A stretch of DNA of 10,538 nucleotides, from positions 1 through 10,538 of the forward strand of contig CAJXSA010000118.1 in NCBI GenBank assembly GCA_913060595.1. The letters run 5' to 3'. Shown here one piece after another: positions 1-6,767 of the stretch. The stretch's first letter is position 1, and each line of letters starts with the position of its first letter. The notes beneath the pieces are model-generated. The model searched no databases, had not been told where the DNA came from, and was given only the letters and a program-made list of their open reading frames with translations. The stretch is from an uncultured Ignavibacteria bacterium. Its GTDB lineage: Bacteria > Bacteroidota > Ignavibacteria > SZUA-365. The position numbers and the translations under genes are program-made.

Positions 1-3000
1 GGAGAGGCCCGGCTCACCCAGCGCCTCCTCGAACGGTCACATACGGTCGAGTTCCGGTTTACGAGTGTTCGGACGCTCACGGAAGCGGAAGCCATTCTCG
101 GCCGCACTTCCTTCGACGTTCTGCTGCTCGATCTCAATCTTCCCGATTCGAGCGGGATAGACACCTTCCTTCGCATTCAGGACAGTGCTCCGCATCTCCC
201 CGTCGTCATCATTTCCGCCGTGGCCGATGACAGGGTGGCCGTGCGATGCATTCGGCACGGCGCACAGGATTATCTCGTCAAGGGAAGCATCACCAGTGAA
301 ATCATGACGCGCGTCGTTCGCTATGCCATGGCGCGCAAGGACTATGAGCCCGTGCGACAGATGCGCGGATACGGGCAACAGCTGCCACCGGGCGCCTCAT
401 TTCTGATTGACCGTGAAGGCATGGTCCGCGACGGCGTGCAGCTGATGCATCTCCTGCACCGCGAAGGAAGCACCGGTGCGATCAGGCTCTCCAGCTACCT
501 CGCAGAAGAAGACCGGGACGCCTTCGAGGCGATGCGCACGCGCGTCGCTGCGCAGCGGATCGCCGAGACGCGCCTGGTCACCCTGCAGCGCGATGCCGAG
601 GACGACGGCCATCCGATGCTTCTGCTTTTGACCCCATGGGATGGCCAGACACCGGAGATGCTGCTCGGCGGACTTCTCCCCGCGCACCCGTCGCTGGACA
701 TCGGCAGCGTGCCGGATGAGAAGTATCCCGCGCTCGTCGAGCACAGCCAGGACGGCGTTTTCATCGTTCTCGACCAGCGCATCGTCTTCGCCAATTCCCG
801 GCTCGCCGATCTCACCGGGTACTCGCGTGAGGAACTGAACAATCAGTCCGTGGAACGCATTATCGCACCGGAAGACCGCGAAAGTGTTCTTGCGCGGTAC
901 CGCGAACGCGTGGCAGGGGAGGAAGTCCCGGACGCCTATGAATTCAATCTGCTGACGAAGTCCGGCATGCGGCGCAAAGTGATGATTCACGTGGGACGGC
1001 TGCCGCTGGGTGACGGCATCGCCGTGATGGGCACGGTCAAGGATGTATCCGAGCAGCGCCGCAGCGCCTATCTGATGAATCTGCAGCATCAGCTGGCGGT
1101 GGATCTCGCGTACACGAATGATGTCCCGACGATGTTCGAAAGGATTCTGACCGCGGTGCTGCGCATCGAGAGCATCGACGTGGCCGGGATATACGTGCTC
1201 GATCAGGACACCGGCACGCATGAACTGCGCAGCACGCGCGGTGTGCGCGATCTTTTCACGATGCTGAACGAGGATGCCGAGTATCGCCGCGCGCATGAAC
1301 ATATCGTGCGCGAGAGTGCGTCGCGCTACATGACGGACGAGGATTTCGACGTGTTCTCGTTCGCCGGCACCCTGCGTGCGCAAGGCGTGCGCTGCATGGC
1401 AATCATTCCGGTCACGCATGCCGGCAGCATCATTGCCGCCGTTGACATCGCGTCTCTGACGTATCCCCAGTGCGCGGCGGAGGTCCGTCAGGTCGTGGAG
1501 TATATCGCGTCCTATCTCGGTGGCGTGCTCACGCGGCTCTCGACCGAAGAGGCGCTGCGCGACAGCGAGATGCTGTACCGTGCCGTCGTCGAAAAAAGTC
1601 ATGATGCCATTTTCATCCTGCTGGATGACCGTCTGCTGTTTGCGAACGAACGCACCTGTGAACTCACCGGGTACAGCCGCGAAGAACTCATGGAGATGAA
1701 TCCCTGGTCGCTGATTCATCCCGACGACAGGAAGCGGATACAGTCCATCGCCGCCTCGCGGCGGGAATACGGCGACTCACCCATGGTGTATGAGGGCCGT
1801 GTGCTCACGCGTGACGGAACGATACGCGCCGGGGAATTCGCCGCGACCGTCATCCGCTATCAGCGGCAGGCGGCGGCGCTCGTGACCGTGCGCGACGTCA
1901 CGTCGCGCAAATCCCACGAGGAAGAAGTGCGCCGCAGTGACACGCTCCTGCGTTCGGCAGGCTTCGCCGCTTCCCGTTTCCTGCAGTCCGCCAACTGGGA
2001 AGAGGCCATCGACGAAGTGCTCGAGCATTTTGGCGCTGCGGCGAATGTCTGCCGCGTGCTGTTCATGCAGAACCTCACGGACGAGCAGGGCGTGAAGCGC
2101 ATGTACCGGCGGCATGTGTGGGTGCGTCGGGAAATGCGCGAGAGCGTGATCGAACGCGTGCCCGACGGGCAGGCGTGGCAGGACGTTCCGTACGCCCGCT
2201 GGGCGGAGGAACTGTCGGCCGGCCGCAGCATCGCGGCGGTGATCGATCATCTTACGGACGAAGAGCAGATGACGCTGGCCCGGCAGAACGTCCGCAGCAC
2301 TTCGATGGTCCCGGTTTTCAGCGGGGACTCCTGGTGGGGATTATTGCGCTTCGACGAATGCAGACTGCGCCGCACCTGGCTGAATTCGGAAATCGAGGCC
2401 ATGGCGGTGTGCGCCCAGACGCTCGGTGCCGCCATCCATCGCAAGCAGGCGGAAGAAGAGCTCATCTCCGAAAAGGTGCGCGCCGAGCAGGCCGATGAAA
2501 TCAAGAAGGCCTTCATCGCCAACATGTCGCACGAGGTGCGCACGCCGCTCAACATCATACTCGGGTATCTGGCCCTCGTGACGGAGCTGACCGGCGACGG
2601 TCCCGACGACGAAACACGCGAGTTCCTGCATGCGATCGAGGATGCGAGCCAGCGGCTGATCCGCACCGTGGATTCCATCATGAACATCTCGCGCTTTCAG
2701 GCCAGCGACATCGCACTGCAGCAGCTTCCCATCCGGCTCGACCGTCTCGTCGCCGGATGCGTCGAGCGCTTCCAGCATCAGACGAAGGAAAAGCAGATCA
2801 CGCTGCAATTCACGAATCACTGTGCGGACCCGGAAATTCTGGCCGATCAGCACTACCTGACCGAGTCCATCGATCACCTGATCGACAACGCGCTCAAGTT
2901 CACTCCCCGCGGTGGCGTCACCGTCGAACTCGCGGACGGCAATGCCGGCGGACCCCGTCTGATCGTCCAGGACACGGGCATCGGCATTGCGGAGGACTTT

Positions 3001-3228
3001 CTCGAGCGCATGTACGAACCGTACATGCAGGAGGAAATCGGGTATGACCGCAGTTACGAAGGAATCGGACTGGGACTGACGCTGGTGAAACTGTACCTCG
3101 AAGCGCACGGTGCGCAGATCGATGTGCAGAGCCAGAAAGGAAAGGGCACGACGTTCACCGTCGATTTCCCCGCGACGGGGCCCCGTCAGTCGACCGAAAC
3201 ACAGTCCGGGTCGAAATATTCTTCATGA
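1..3228 (+). CDS. Receiver-led multi-PAS/GAF sensor histidine kinase (5'-truncated by window edge)
   Basis: Frame 1 is open from base 1 to TGA at 3226-3228, giving 1075 visible residues; the start lies upstream. Visible order: (1) receiver domain, residues 1-95, phospho-acceptor Asp44 in LLLDLNLPD and Lys94 in LVKG; its first strand and acidic pair are cut off, roughly 10-15 residues. (2) A weak PAS-like stretch, about 131-215. (3) PAS about 242-354. (4) GAF-like about 357-515. (5) PAS about 517-640. (6) GAF-like about 644-815. (7) HisKA with His844 in NMSHEVRTPLN. (8) HATPase with N-box Asn963 (DNALKF), G1 Asp991 (DTGIGI) and G2 GIGLGL near 1021-1026. I see no membrane segment, so it is probably cytosolic. 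By family knowledge it autophosphorylates and passes phosphate to a receiver; the single-domain receiver 53 bp downstream is the obvious partner. The N-terminal receiver suggests input from another kinase. The ligands of the PAS/GAF domains are unknown. No C-terminal receiver or HPt is present. Confidence 0.95.
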   Translation, partial: GEARLTQRLLERSHTVEFRFTSVRTLTEAEAILGRTSFDVLLLDLNLPDSSGIDTFLRIQDSAPHLPVVIISAVADDRVAVRCIRHGAQDYLVKGSITSEIMTRVVRYAMARKDYEPVRQMRGYGQQLPPGASFLIDREGMVRDGVQLMHLLHREGSTGAIRLSSYLAEEDRDAFEAMRTRVAAQRIAETRLVTLQRDAEDDGHPMLLLLTPWDGQTPEMLLGGLLPAHPSLDIGSVPDEKYPALVEHSQDGVFIVLDQRIVFANSRLADLTGYSREELNNQSVERIIAPEDRESVLARYRERVAGEEVPDAYEFNLLTKSGMRRKVMIHVGRLPLGDGIAVMGTVKDVSEQRRSAYLMNLQHQLAVDLAYTNDVPTMFERILTAVLRIESIDVAGIYVLDQDTGTHELRSTRGVRDLFTMLNEDAEYRRAHEHIVRESASRYMTDEDFDVFSFAGTLRAQGVRCMAIIPVTHAGSIIAAVDIASLTYPQCAAEVRQVVEYIASYLGGVLTRLSTEEALRDSEMLYRAVVEKSHDAIFILLDDRLLFANERTCELTGYSREELMEMNPWSLIHPDDRKRIQSIAASRREYGDSPMVYEGRVLTRDGTIRAGEFAATVIRYQRQAAALVTVRDVTSRKSHEEEVRRSDTLLRSAGFAASRFLQSANWEEAIDEVLEHFGAAANVCRVLFMQNLTDEQGVKRMYRRHVWVRREMRESVIERVPDGQAWQDVPYARWAEELSAGRSIAAVIDHLTDEEQMTLARQNVRSTSMVPVFSGDSWWGLLRFDECRLRRTWLNSEIEAMAVCAQTLGAAIHRKQAEEELISEKVRAEQADEIKKAFIANMSHEVRTPLNIILGYLALVTELTGDGPDDETREFLHAIEDASQRLIRTVDSIMNISRFQASDIALQQLPIRLDRLVAGCVERFQHQTKEKQITLQFTNHCADPEILADQHYLTESIDHLIDNALKFTPRGGVTVELADGNAGGPRLIVQDTGIGIAEDFLERMYEPYMQEEIGYDRSYEGIGLGLTLVKLYLEAHGAQIDVQSQKGKGTTFTVDFPATGPRQSTETQSGSKYSS

Positions 3229-3281
3229 AACCCTATATTGATGATAACCTGAGCCCAGGCACCCATAACACGGAGTGAGTA

Positions 3282-3653
3282 ATGTCCGAGAACAGGAAAA
3301 GTATCCTGGTTGTCGAAGACGACGAGCAAAGCCAGAAATATATGCGGATTCTCCTTTCACGGGAGTACGAAGTGCATATTGCCGCGGCAGGGCAGAAGGC
3401 CTGGGATGTGCTCGAGGAGCACAGCATCGATCTCGTCCTCATGGATCTCTCGCTGCGTGATGGTGAGGACGGACTGCAGATTACAAAGAGGATACGCGAG
3501 GACTCCCGTTTCAGGGACATTCCGATCATCGCGCTCACGGCACACGCGTTTCCCGAGGACAGGAAGCGCAGTCTCGAAGCGGGATGCAGCGACTACGTTT
3601 CGAAACCGTTTCAGTGGGTGCATCTCAAAAGCGTGATGGAGAAGTTCATTTGA
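3282..3653 (+). CDS. Single-domain (CheY/DivK-like) response regulator 1
   Basis: This 123-residue protein is one receiver domain and nothing else. It has the acidic pair E12-D13 after the first strand (ILVVEDDE), phospho-acceptor D55 (LVLMDLSL), T86 (ALTAHAF) and K108 in SKPF: the full active-site set. ATG at 3282 is chosen because GGAG lies at 3272-3275, six bases upstream, and the protein then begins right before the first receiver strand. With no output domain it must act by protein contact or as a phosphorelay shuttle, like CheY, DivK or Spo0F. It follows the kinase gene by 53 bp with no obvious terminator, so co-transcription and phosphorylation by that kinase are likely inferences. Its stop codon overlaps the start of the next gene. 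Confidence 0.95.
   Translation: MSENRKSILVVEDDEQSQKYMRILLSREYEVHIAAAGQKAWDVLEEHSIDLVLMDLSLRDGEDGLQITKRIREDSRFRDIPIIALTAHAFPEDRKRSLEAGCSDYVSKPFQWVHLKSVMEKFI
3638..3641 (+). promoter_or_regulatory. Ribosome binding site that decides the TTG start at 3650
   Basis: GGAG sits inside the end of response regulator 1 and lies eight bases before the TTG at 3650-3652. No ATG or GTG in this frame near here gives both an SD sequence and a signal peptide at the N-terminus. This is the main reason for choosing TTG. Confidence 0.7.
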
Positions 3654-4375
3654 GATTGCACGCCCCGGCCTTTCTCTTCCTTGTTCTGTTTCCCTTCAGT
3701 CTCCATGCGCAGCTGTCGGTGCAGCCGACGTGGCTGTACCTCGATGCCCAGCGTCCCTCCGCTTCGCTGCAGCTTCGGTCCGTTGCCGCGGAGGACGTTA
3801 CCGTGCGCGTGCGGGACAAAAGCAGCGACGCGTCGGCCGCATCCTGCGCTGAGTGGCTGCGCTTCGAACGCGGAACGCTGGGACTCGCTCCGAAAGGGGC
3901 GACGGCATTTGCGGTGACTGCGGATATGCCCGCCGGGATTCGTGACGGAGAGTATGCGGCGGACCTGGTGTTCACACGTTCCACCGCCGCGGATGATGAG
4001 GGGGATGAACTCGTCGTGCCGGTGCATGTGCGCGTCGGTGAGGTGTACAGCGACGTCAAGCTCGCGGGAGCCGGTGCGGAACGAAAAGACGGCGAGGTGA
4101 TCTTTCGTTTTCATCTCACGCAGCTGGGCAACGCCGCCTACCGGGGCATGCTCGACCTGCGTCTCGAGAACGGATCGGGCAAGGAAGTGCACGCGCGCAA
4201 GGGACCTGTCGACGTCTACGGGAAAGGCACCGTTGAAGTCGTGCAGCCATCCGACGCCGTTCCGCCCGGCCGATACAGGGTGTATATGAATTTCGACAGC
4301 GATCGTGAGGATCTCGGCGACCGGGCAATCCCCGTCCTGCCGAAAAAGTACACGATTGACATCAGCATGCCGTAG
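3650..4375 (+). CDS. Secreted PapD-like (periplasmic chaperone-fold) protein, TTG start
   Basis: The gene encodes 241 residues from the TTG start. Residues 1-20 form a signal peptide (Arg2, then the hydrophobic run APAFLFLVLFPFS, predicted cut at LHA|Q), so the protein is exported. Residues about 21-125 read as an Ig-like beta-sandwich of the PapD/MSP type: LSVQPTWLYLDAQ, SASLQLRS, TVRVRDK, then WLRF and DGEYAADLVF. Residues about 130-241 look like a second beta-rich domain (LGNAAYRGMLDLRL, PPGRYRVYMNFD). No usher, pilin or adhesin gene is visible, so a true pilus role is not supported; orphan PapD-like proteins occur in many bacteria with unknown roles. A longer reading from ATG 3584 is rejected because it would bury the signal peptide and overlap the receiver by 70 bp. 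TTG overlaps the receiver stop (TTGA), implying translational coupling. Function unknown. Confidence 0.85.
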   Translation: MRLHAPAFLFLVLFPFSLHAQLSVQPTWLYLDAQRPSASLQLRSVAAEDVTVRVRDKSSDASAASCAEWLRFERGTLGLAPKGATAFAVTADMPAGIRDGEYAADLVFTRSTAADDEGDELVVPVHVRVGEVYSDVKLAGAGAERKDGEVIFRFHLTQLGNAAYRGMLDLRLENGSGKEVHARKGPVDVYGKGTVEVVQPSDAVPPGRYRVYMNFDSDREDLGDRAIPVLPKKYTIDISMP

Positions 4376-4397
4376 CGGAGAACGATTACCCTATGTT

Positions 4398-4420
4398 AGG
4401 GGAATTGATTACATTCCCCT
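4398..4420 (+). terminator. Hairpin after the PapD-like gene (terminator or attenuator candidate)
   Basis: AGGGGAAT (4398-4405) and ATTCCCCT (4413-4420) form a perfect 8-bp stem with a 7-base loop, 22 bp after the PapD-like stop codon. There is no T-run after it, so it is not a textbook intrinsic terminator. It could end the upstream operon, act as an mRNA 3' stabiliser, or be part of the leader of the next gene. Confidence 0.4.
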
Positions 4421-4428
4421 GCACGATT

Positions 4429-4451
4429 GGGATGCCGACAGGATGCATCCC
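4429..4451 (+). repeat. Second inverted repeat in the response regulator 2 leader
   Basis: GGGATGC (4429-4435) and GCATCCC (4445-4451) form a perfect 7-bp stem with a 9-base loop, nine bases after the first hairpin. It could be RNA structure in the leader or a protein-binding dyad; the sequence alone cannot say which. Confidence 0.4.
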
Positions 4452-4465
4452 GCACGGAAGACCAG

Positions 4466-4475
4466 GTCACGTGAC
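4466..4475. repeat. 10-bp perfect palindrome GTCACGTGAC upstream of response regulator 2
   Basis: The palindrome lies 46 bp before the ATG at 4522. It could be an operator, but CACGTG also appears several times inside coding regions of this window (for example 988-993), so it may be chance. The ten-mer GGTCACGTGA containing most of it recurs at 4943-4952, beyond the end of the same gene. Confidence 0.3.
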
Positions 4476-4521
4476 GGCACGCGACAGCACTGTTTCACCA
4501 GCACGCAGCGGAAGAACGACC

Positions 4522-4905
4522 ATGAACGCGACAAGACGTTCCAATACCATCGTCGTCATTGAAGACATCGGATCGATCACGAAGCTTCTCTCCATCATTC
4601 TTCGCAAGGCGGGTTTTGAAGTCGAAACCTTCGAAACCGGTGAAGCGGCCTGCGAATGGCTGAAGGACAATCAACCCATCCTGGTGCTTTGCGACATCAT
4701 GCTGCCGGGAATGCACGGGGAGGAAGTGCTCTCCTTTATTCGCACCCTGCCGCACGGGTCGGATCTCAACGTCCTTGCGGTGACCGCGCTCGCGAATCCC
4801 GGGGACAGGGAGCGCCTGCTCAAGCACGGCTTCACCGACCATATCGCGAAGCCCATCAACCCGGGCACCTTCATCACGCAGATTCAGAATTACATAGAGG
4901 TCTGA
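4522..4905 (+). CDS. Single-domain (CheY/DivK-like) response regulator 2
   Basis: 127 residues, again a lone receiver: E14-D15 acidic pair (IVVIEDIG), phospho-acceptor D58 (LVLCDIMLPGM), T88 (AVTALAN) and K110 (AKPI). All catalytic positions are present. ATG 4522 is chosen because GGAAG at 4510-4514 lies seven bases upstream and the protein then starts just before the first receiver strand. The in-frame ATG at 4393 would add 43 residues unlike any receiver and would run through two hairpins. With no output domain it should work by protein contact or phosphorelay. It is separated from the PapD-like gene by 146 bp, so it may have its own promoter, yet it stays on the same strand as the kinase block. 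Its kinase could be the upstream one or an unlinked one. Confidence 0.93.
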   Translation: MNATRRSNTIVVIEDIGSITKLLSIILRKAGFEVETFETGEAACEWLKDNQPILVLCDIMLPGMHGEEVLSFIRTLPHGSDLNVLAVTALANPGDRERLLKHGFTDHIAKPINPGTFITQIQNYIEV

Positions 4906-4930
4906 GACCTCATCCCCCGCCTGTCGATTC

Positions 4931-4960
4931 TGCGCGCATCGCGGTCACGTGATGCGCGCG
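4931..4960. terminator. Hairpin between convergent genes, possible bidirectional terminator
   Basis: GCGCGCATC (4932-4940) pairs perfectly with GATGCGCGC (4951-4959), extended by a T-G wobble (4931/4960), with a 10-base loop. It sits between the response regulator stop (4905) and the dehydrogenase stop on the other strand (4967). The position fits a shared terminator. The following bases are not a clean T-run on either side, so efficiency is uncertain. Confidence 0.5.
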
Positions 4961-4966
4961 TGTCAT

Positions 4967-6535
4967 TTATGAGAGCCGTTTCCACAGCGCGGTGTTCTCC
5001 GGGTACTCCGGTGTCGCGATGACCGTGCTGATGCAGAAGCGCCGCAGCGCTTCTTCAATCGAAACGGTGCCGAGCGCGGAGTCGCGTTTCCCTGTGAACG
5101 GGAAATGATCGGGACCGCGCTGACATTTCCCGTTGATGTTCACGCGGCCGACATAACGGGCCGAGGCCGTGACGATGCGGCGCAGGACGGAAGGATCACT
5201 GCCGAACACGCTGCACTGCTGTCCGTATCGCGCGTGCTTGATGTAATGCAGCGCTTCGTCCACGCGCTGGAAGGGAACGACAGGGAGTATCGGACCGAAC
5301 TGTTCCTCGTCGAACACGCGCATCCCTTCACGCACGCCGCTGAGCAGGGCGGGCTGCATCAGCGTCAGCTGCCGCTGTCCGCCGCCCTCGTTTTCGAGGG
5401 ACGCACCCTGTGCGAGTGCGTCCTCGATGAGTCCCTCGAGATATGCCGCGTGGCCCTCGCTGATCACCGGCGTGCAGCGGACATCCTCCCAGGGCATGCC
5501 GGGGGTGGTCGCTGCGAAGCGTTCGCGGAGACGCGCCACGAAATCGTCGGCGACTTCCGCATGGACGAACAGAATTTTGATGGCTGCGCAGCGCTGTCCG
5601 TTGAACGCGAGTGCTCCCTTGACCACTTCTTCCACCGTGATTTCCATCGGTGCGTCCGGCATGACAATGCCCGCATTTTTTGCTTCCATGCCGAGAACGG
5701 TGTGCAGGCGATGCGGTGCGGGATGCGCAGTGATGAGGGCGTCCGCTGTCGCGCTCGTGCCGATGAAGGCGAGTATGCTCACCCGTCCGCTGCGCATGAT
5801 GGGAAGCAGCAGCTCCTCGCCGTCCCCGAAGAGCACGCTGACAATGCCGTCGGGGAAGTGGCGTGCGAATACGGGCAGCAGCAACCCGTACAGCAGTCCT
5901 CCCTGCGGCGGCGCCTTGATGATGACCGTGTTGCCCATGAGCAGGGCCGGGATGGCATTGGTCAGTGTTTCGTAAAACGGGTAGTTGTACGGACCGACGC
6001 AGAGCGCGACACCGACGGGCAGCAGGTCGACGCGCCCGACCACCTGCTGCAGCGAGGTGTCCCGCCGTTCGCGCTTGTCGAGATCCAGCGCGGCGTCGAT
6101 GGTTTCAAGCGTGTACTCGAGCGTGCGGTCGAACTCATTGAGCGCTTCCTCGTAGACTTTCCCAACTTCCCACATGATATGCAGGGCGATGCGCTCGCGC
6201 AGGGGACGCAGGTTCGCGACGAAGGTCCGGACGATGTCCGCCCGCTGTTCGAGGGACAGTGACGGCCACGGGCCGTCCCCCGCGTCGAACGCTTCCGCCG
6301 CGGTGCGGACTGAAGCCTCGGCCACCGCCGATGAGAGCTGCGGTACGGCACCGAGGTGCGCCTGCGCCACGCCGCCTCGTGAATCACGCAGCGGGATGGG
6401 GGAAACGACACGCTGCAGGGGACCGTCCCAGTGGCGGAGTCCGCCCTGCAGGTACTGCCGGTTCTCGGTCGCCGTGAAACGTGCCCATTCCGGTATGTCG
6501 TCGATGCCTGGTATGCGCTGTGTTGTTTCCGTCAT
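4967..6535 (-). CDS. GapN-like aldehyde dehydrogenase (non-phosphorylating NADP-type glyceraldehyde-3-phosphate dehydrogenase family)
   Basis: 522 residues, typical ALDH length. Catalytic Cys316 lies in FNGQRCAA, the oxyanion Asn184 in GPYNYP, the cofactor-side Lys in NTVIIKAPPQGG, and Glu411 in EEQFGP. The C-terminal NINGKCQRGPDHFPF resembles the QRG-D-FPF signature of GapN enzymes, which oxidise glyceraldehyde-3-phosphate to 3-phosphoglycerate and make NADPH in the cytosol. The substrate is inferred from family resemblance. Oddity: the usual ELGGK general-base motif reads GMEAK (282-286), with Gly where Glu is expected, 34 residues before Cys316, and Glu284 two positions on. ATG 6535 is chosen because AAAGG (6547-6543) lies seven bases upstream; the 78 codons before it read as noncoding. 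It is transcribed alone, divergent from trmO. Confidence 0.85.
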   Translation of the reverse strand: MTETTQRIPGIDDIPEWARFTATENRQYLQGGLRHWDGPLQRVVSPIPLRDSRGGVAQAHLGAVPQLSSAVAEASVRTAAEAFDAGDGPWPSLSLEQRADIVRTFVANLRPLRERIALHIMWEVGKVYEEALNEFDRTLEYTLETIDAALDLDKRERRDTSLQQVVGRVDLLPVGVALCVGPYNYPFYETLTNAIPALLMGNTVIIKAPPQGGLLYGLLLPVFARHFPDGIVSVLFGDGEELLLPIMRSGRVSILAFIGTSATADALITAHPAPHRLHTVLGMEAKNAGIVMPDAPMEITVEEVVKGALAFNGQRCAAIKILFVHAEVADDFVARLRERFAATTPGMPWEDVRCTPVISEGHAAYLEGLIEDALAQGASLENEGGGQRQLTLMQPALLSGVREGMRVFDEEQFGPILPVVPFQRVDEALHYIKHARYGQQCSVFGSDPSVLRRIVTASARYVGRVNINGKCQRGPDHFPFTGKRDSALGTVSIEEALRRFCISTVIATPEYPENTALWKRLS

Positions 6536-6622
6536 CGTCTTGCCTTTGTGTGCCGTCCCCGGTGCGCACGCGTTCACACTCCTGGCCGCGACGCGCACGC
6601 GGGAAAAAGTTACGTCCTTAAA

Positions 6623-6644
6623 AATACGGGAGGAAGTCCGTATT
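6623..6644. promoter_or_regulatory. Dyad AATACGG-N8-CCGTATT in the divergent dehydrogenase/trmO spacer
   Basis: A perfect 7-bp inverted repeat (6623-6629 and 6638-6644) lies 88 bp upstream of the dehydrogenase ATG, in the most AT-rich part of the spacer (TCCTTAAAAATACGG). It has the form of a dimeric regulator site. A third copy of CCGTATT is at 6753-6759, next to the trmO start. No known regulator is recognised. Confidence 0.4.
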
Positions 6645-6680
6645 CCACAGTACGAAATTCGATCCCCTCCCGCTGCGGGG

Positions 6681-6722
6681 CGGGGACCACGTGCCGGGGA
6701 CCGCGTGGCGGGGACACAGTCC
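6681..6722. repeat. Three tandem 14-bp repeats upstream of trmO and the dehydrogenase
   Basis: CGGGGACCACGTGC (6681-6694), CGGGGACCGCGTGG (6695-6708) and CGGGGACACAGTCC (6709-6722) follow each other without gaps. All three share CGGGGAC; the first two match at 12 of 14 bases. The stretch is noncoding and sits between two divergent genes, so it may be a regulator-binding array or a slippage-prone repeat. Confidence 0.6.
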
Positions 6723-6767
6723 GGCGCGGACAATGCATGAGAGCCTGCGTTGCCGTATTTTATCCGC

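Noticed and set aside
397..1719. Long antisense reading frame (440 codons) opposite the kinase
   Set aside because: It lies wholly within the clear PAS/GAF coding region, its product is rich in His/Arg/Gln/Ala with no recognisable domain, and such mirror frames are common in GC-rich genes.
3229..3281. Promoter for response regulator 1 around TATATT (3234-3239)
   Set aside because: No -35-like sequence at proper distance; the gene is more simply explained as co-transcribed with the kinase.
3584..3649. Start of the PapD-like gene at ATG 3584
   Set aside because: It would overlap the receiver gene by 70 bp and place 22 residues before an otherwise well-formed signal peptide.
3650..4375. Chaperone-usher pilus system
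   Set aside because: Only a PapD-like protein is visible; no usher, pilin or adhesin gene is in the window, and the second domain is not clearly that of a pilus chaperone.
4393..4521. N-terminal extension of response regulator 2 from ATG 4393
   Set aside because: The extra 43 residues have no receiver similarity, the region forms two hairpins, and a good SD sits before ATG 4522.
5105..6262. Long + strand frame (385 codons) opposite the dehydrogenase
   Set aside because: Mirror frame of a well supported ALDH gene; composition is biased and no motif or ribosome binding site supports it.
4468..6693. CACGTG hexamers in three spacers (4468-4473, 4946-4951, 6688-6693) as a common regulator box
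   Set aside because: The same hexamer is also found inside coding regions (for example 988-993 and in trmO and the DUF2461 gene), so the bare hexamer carries no weight.
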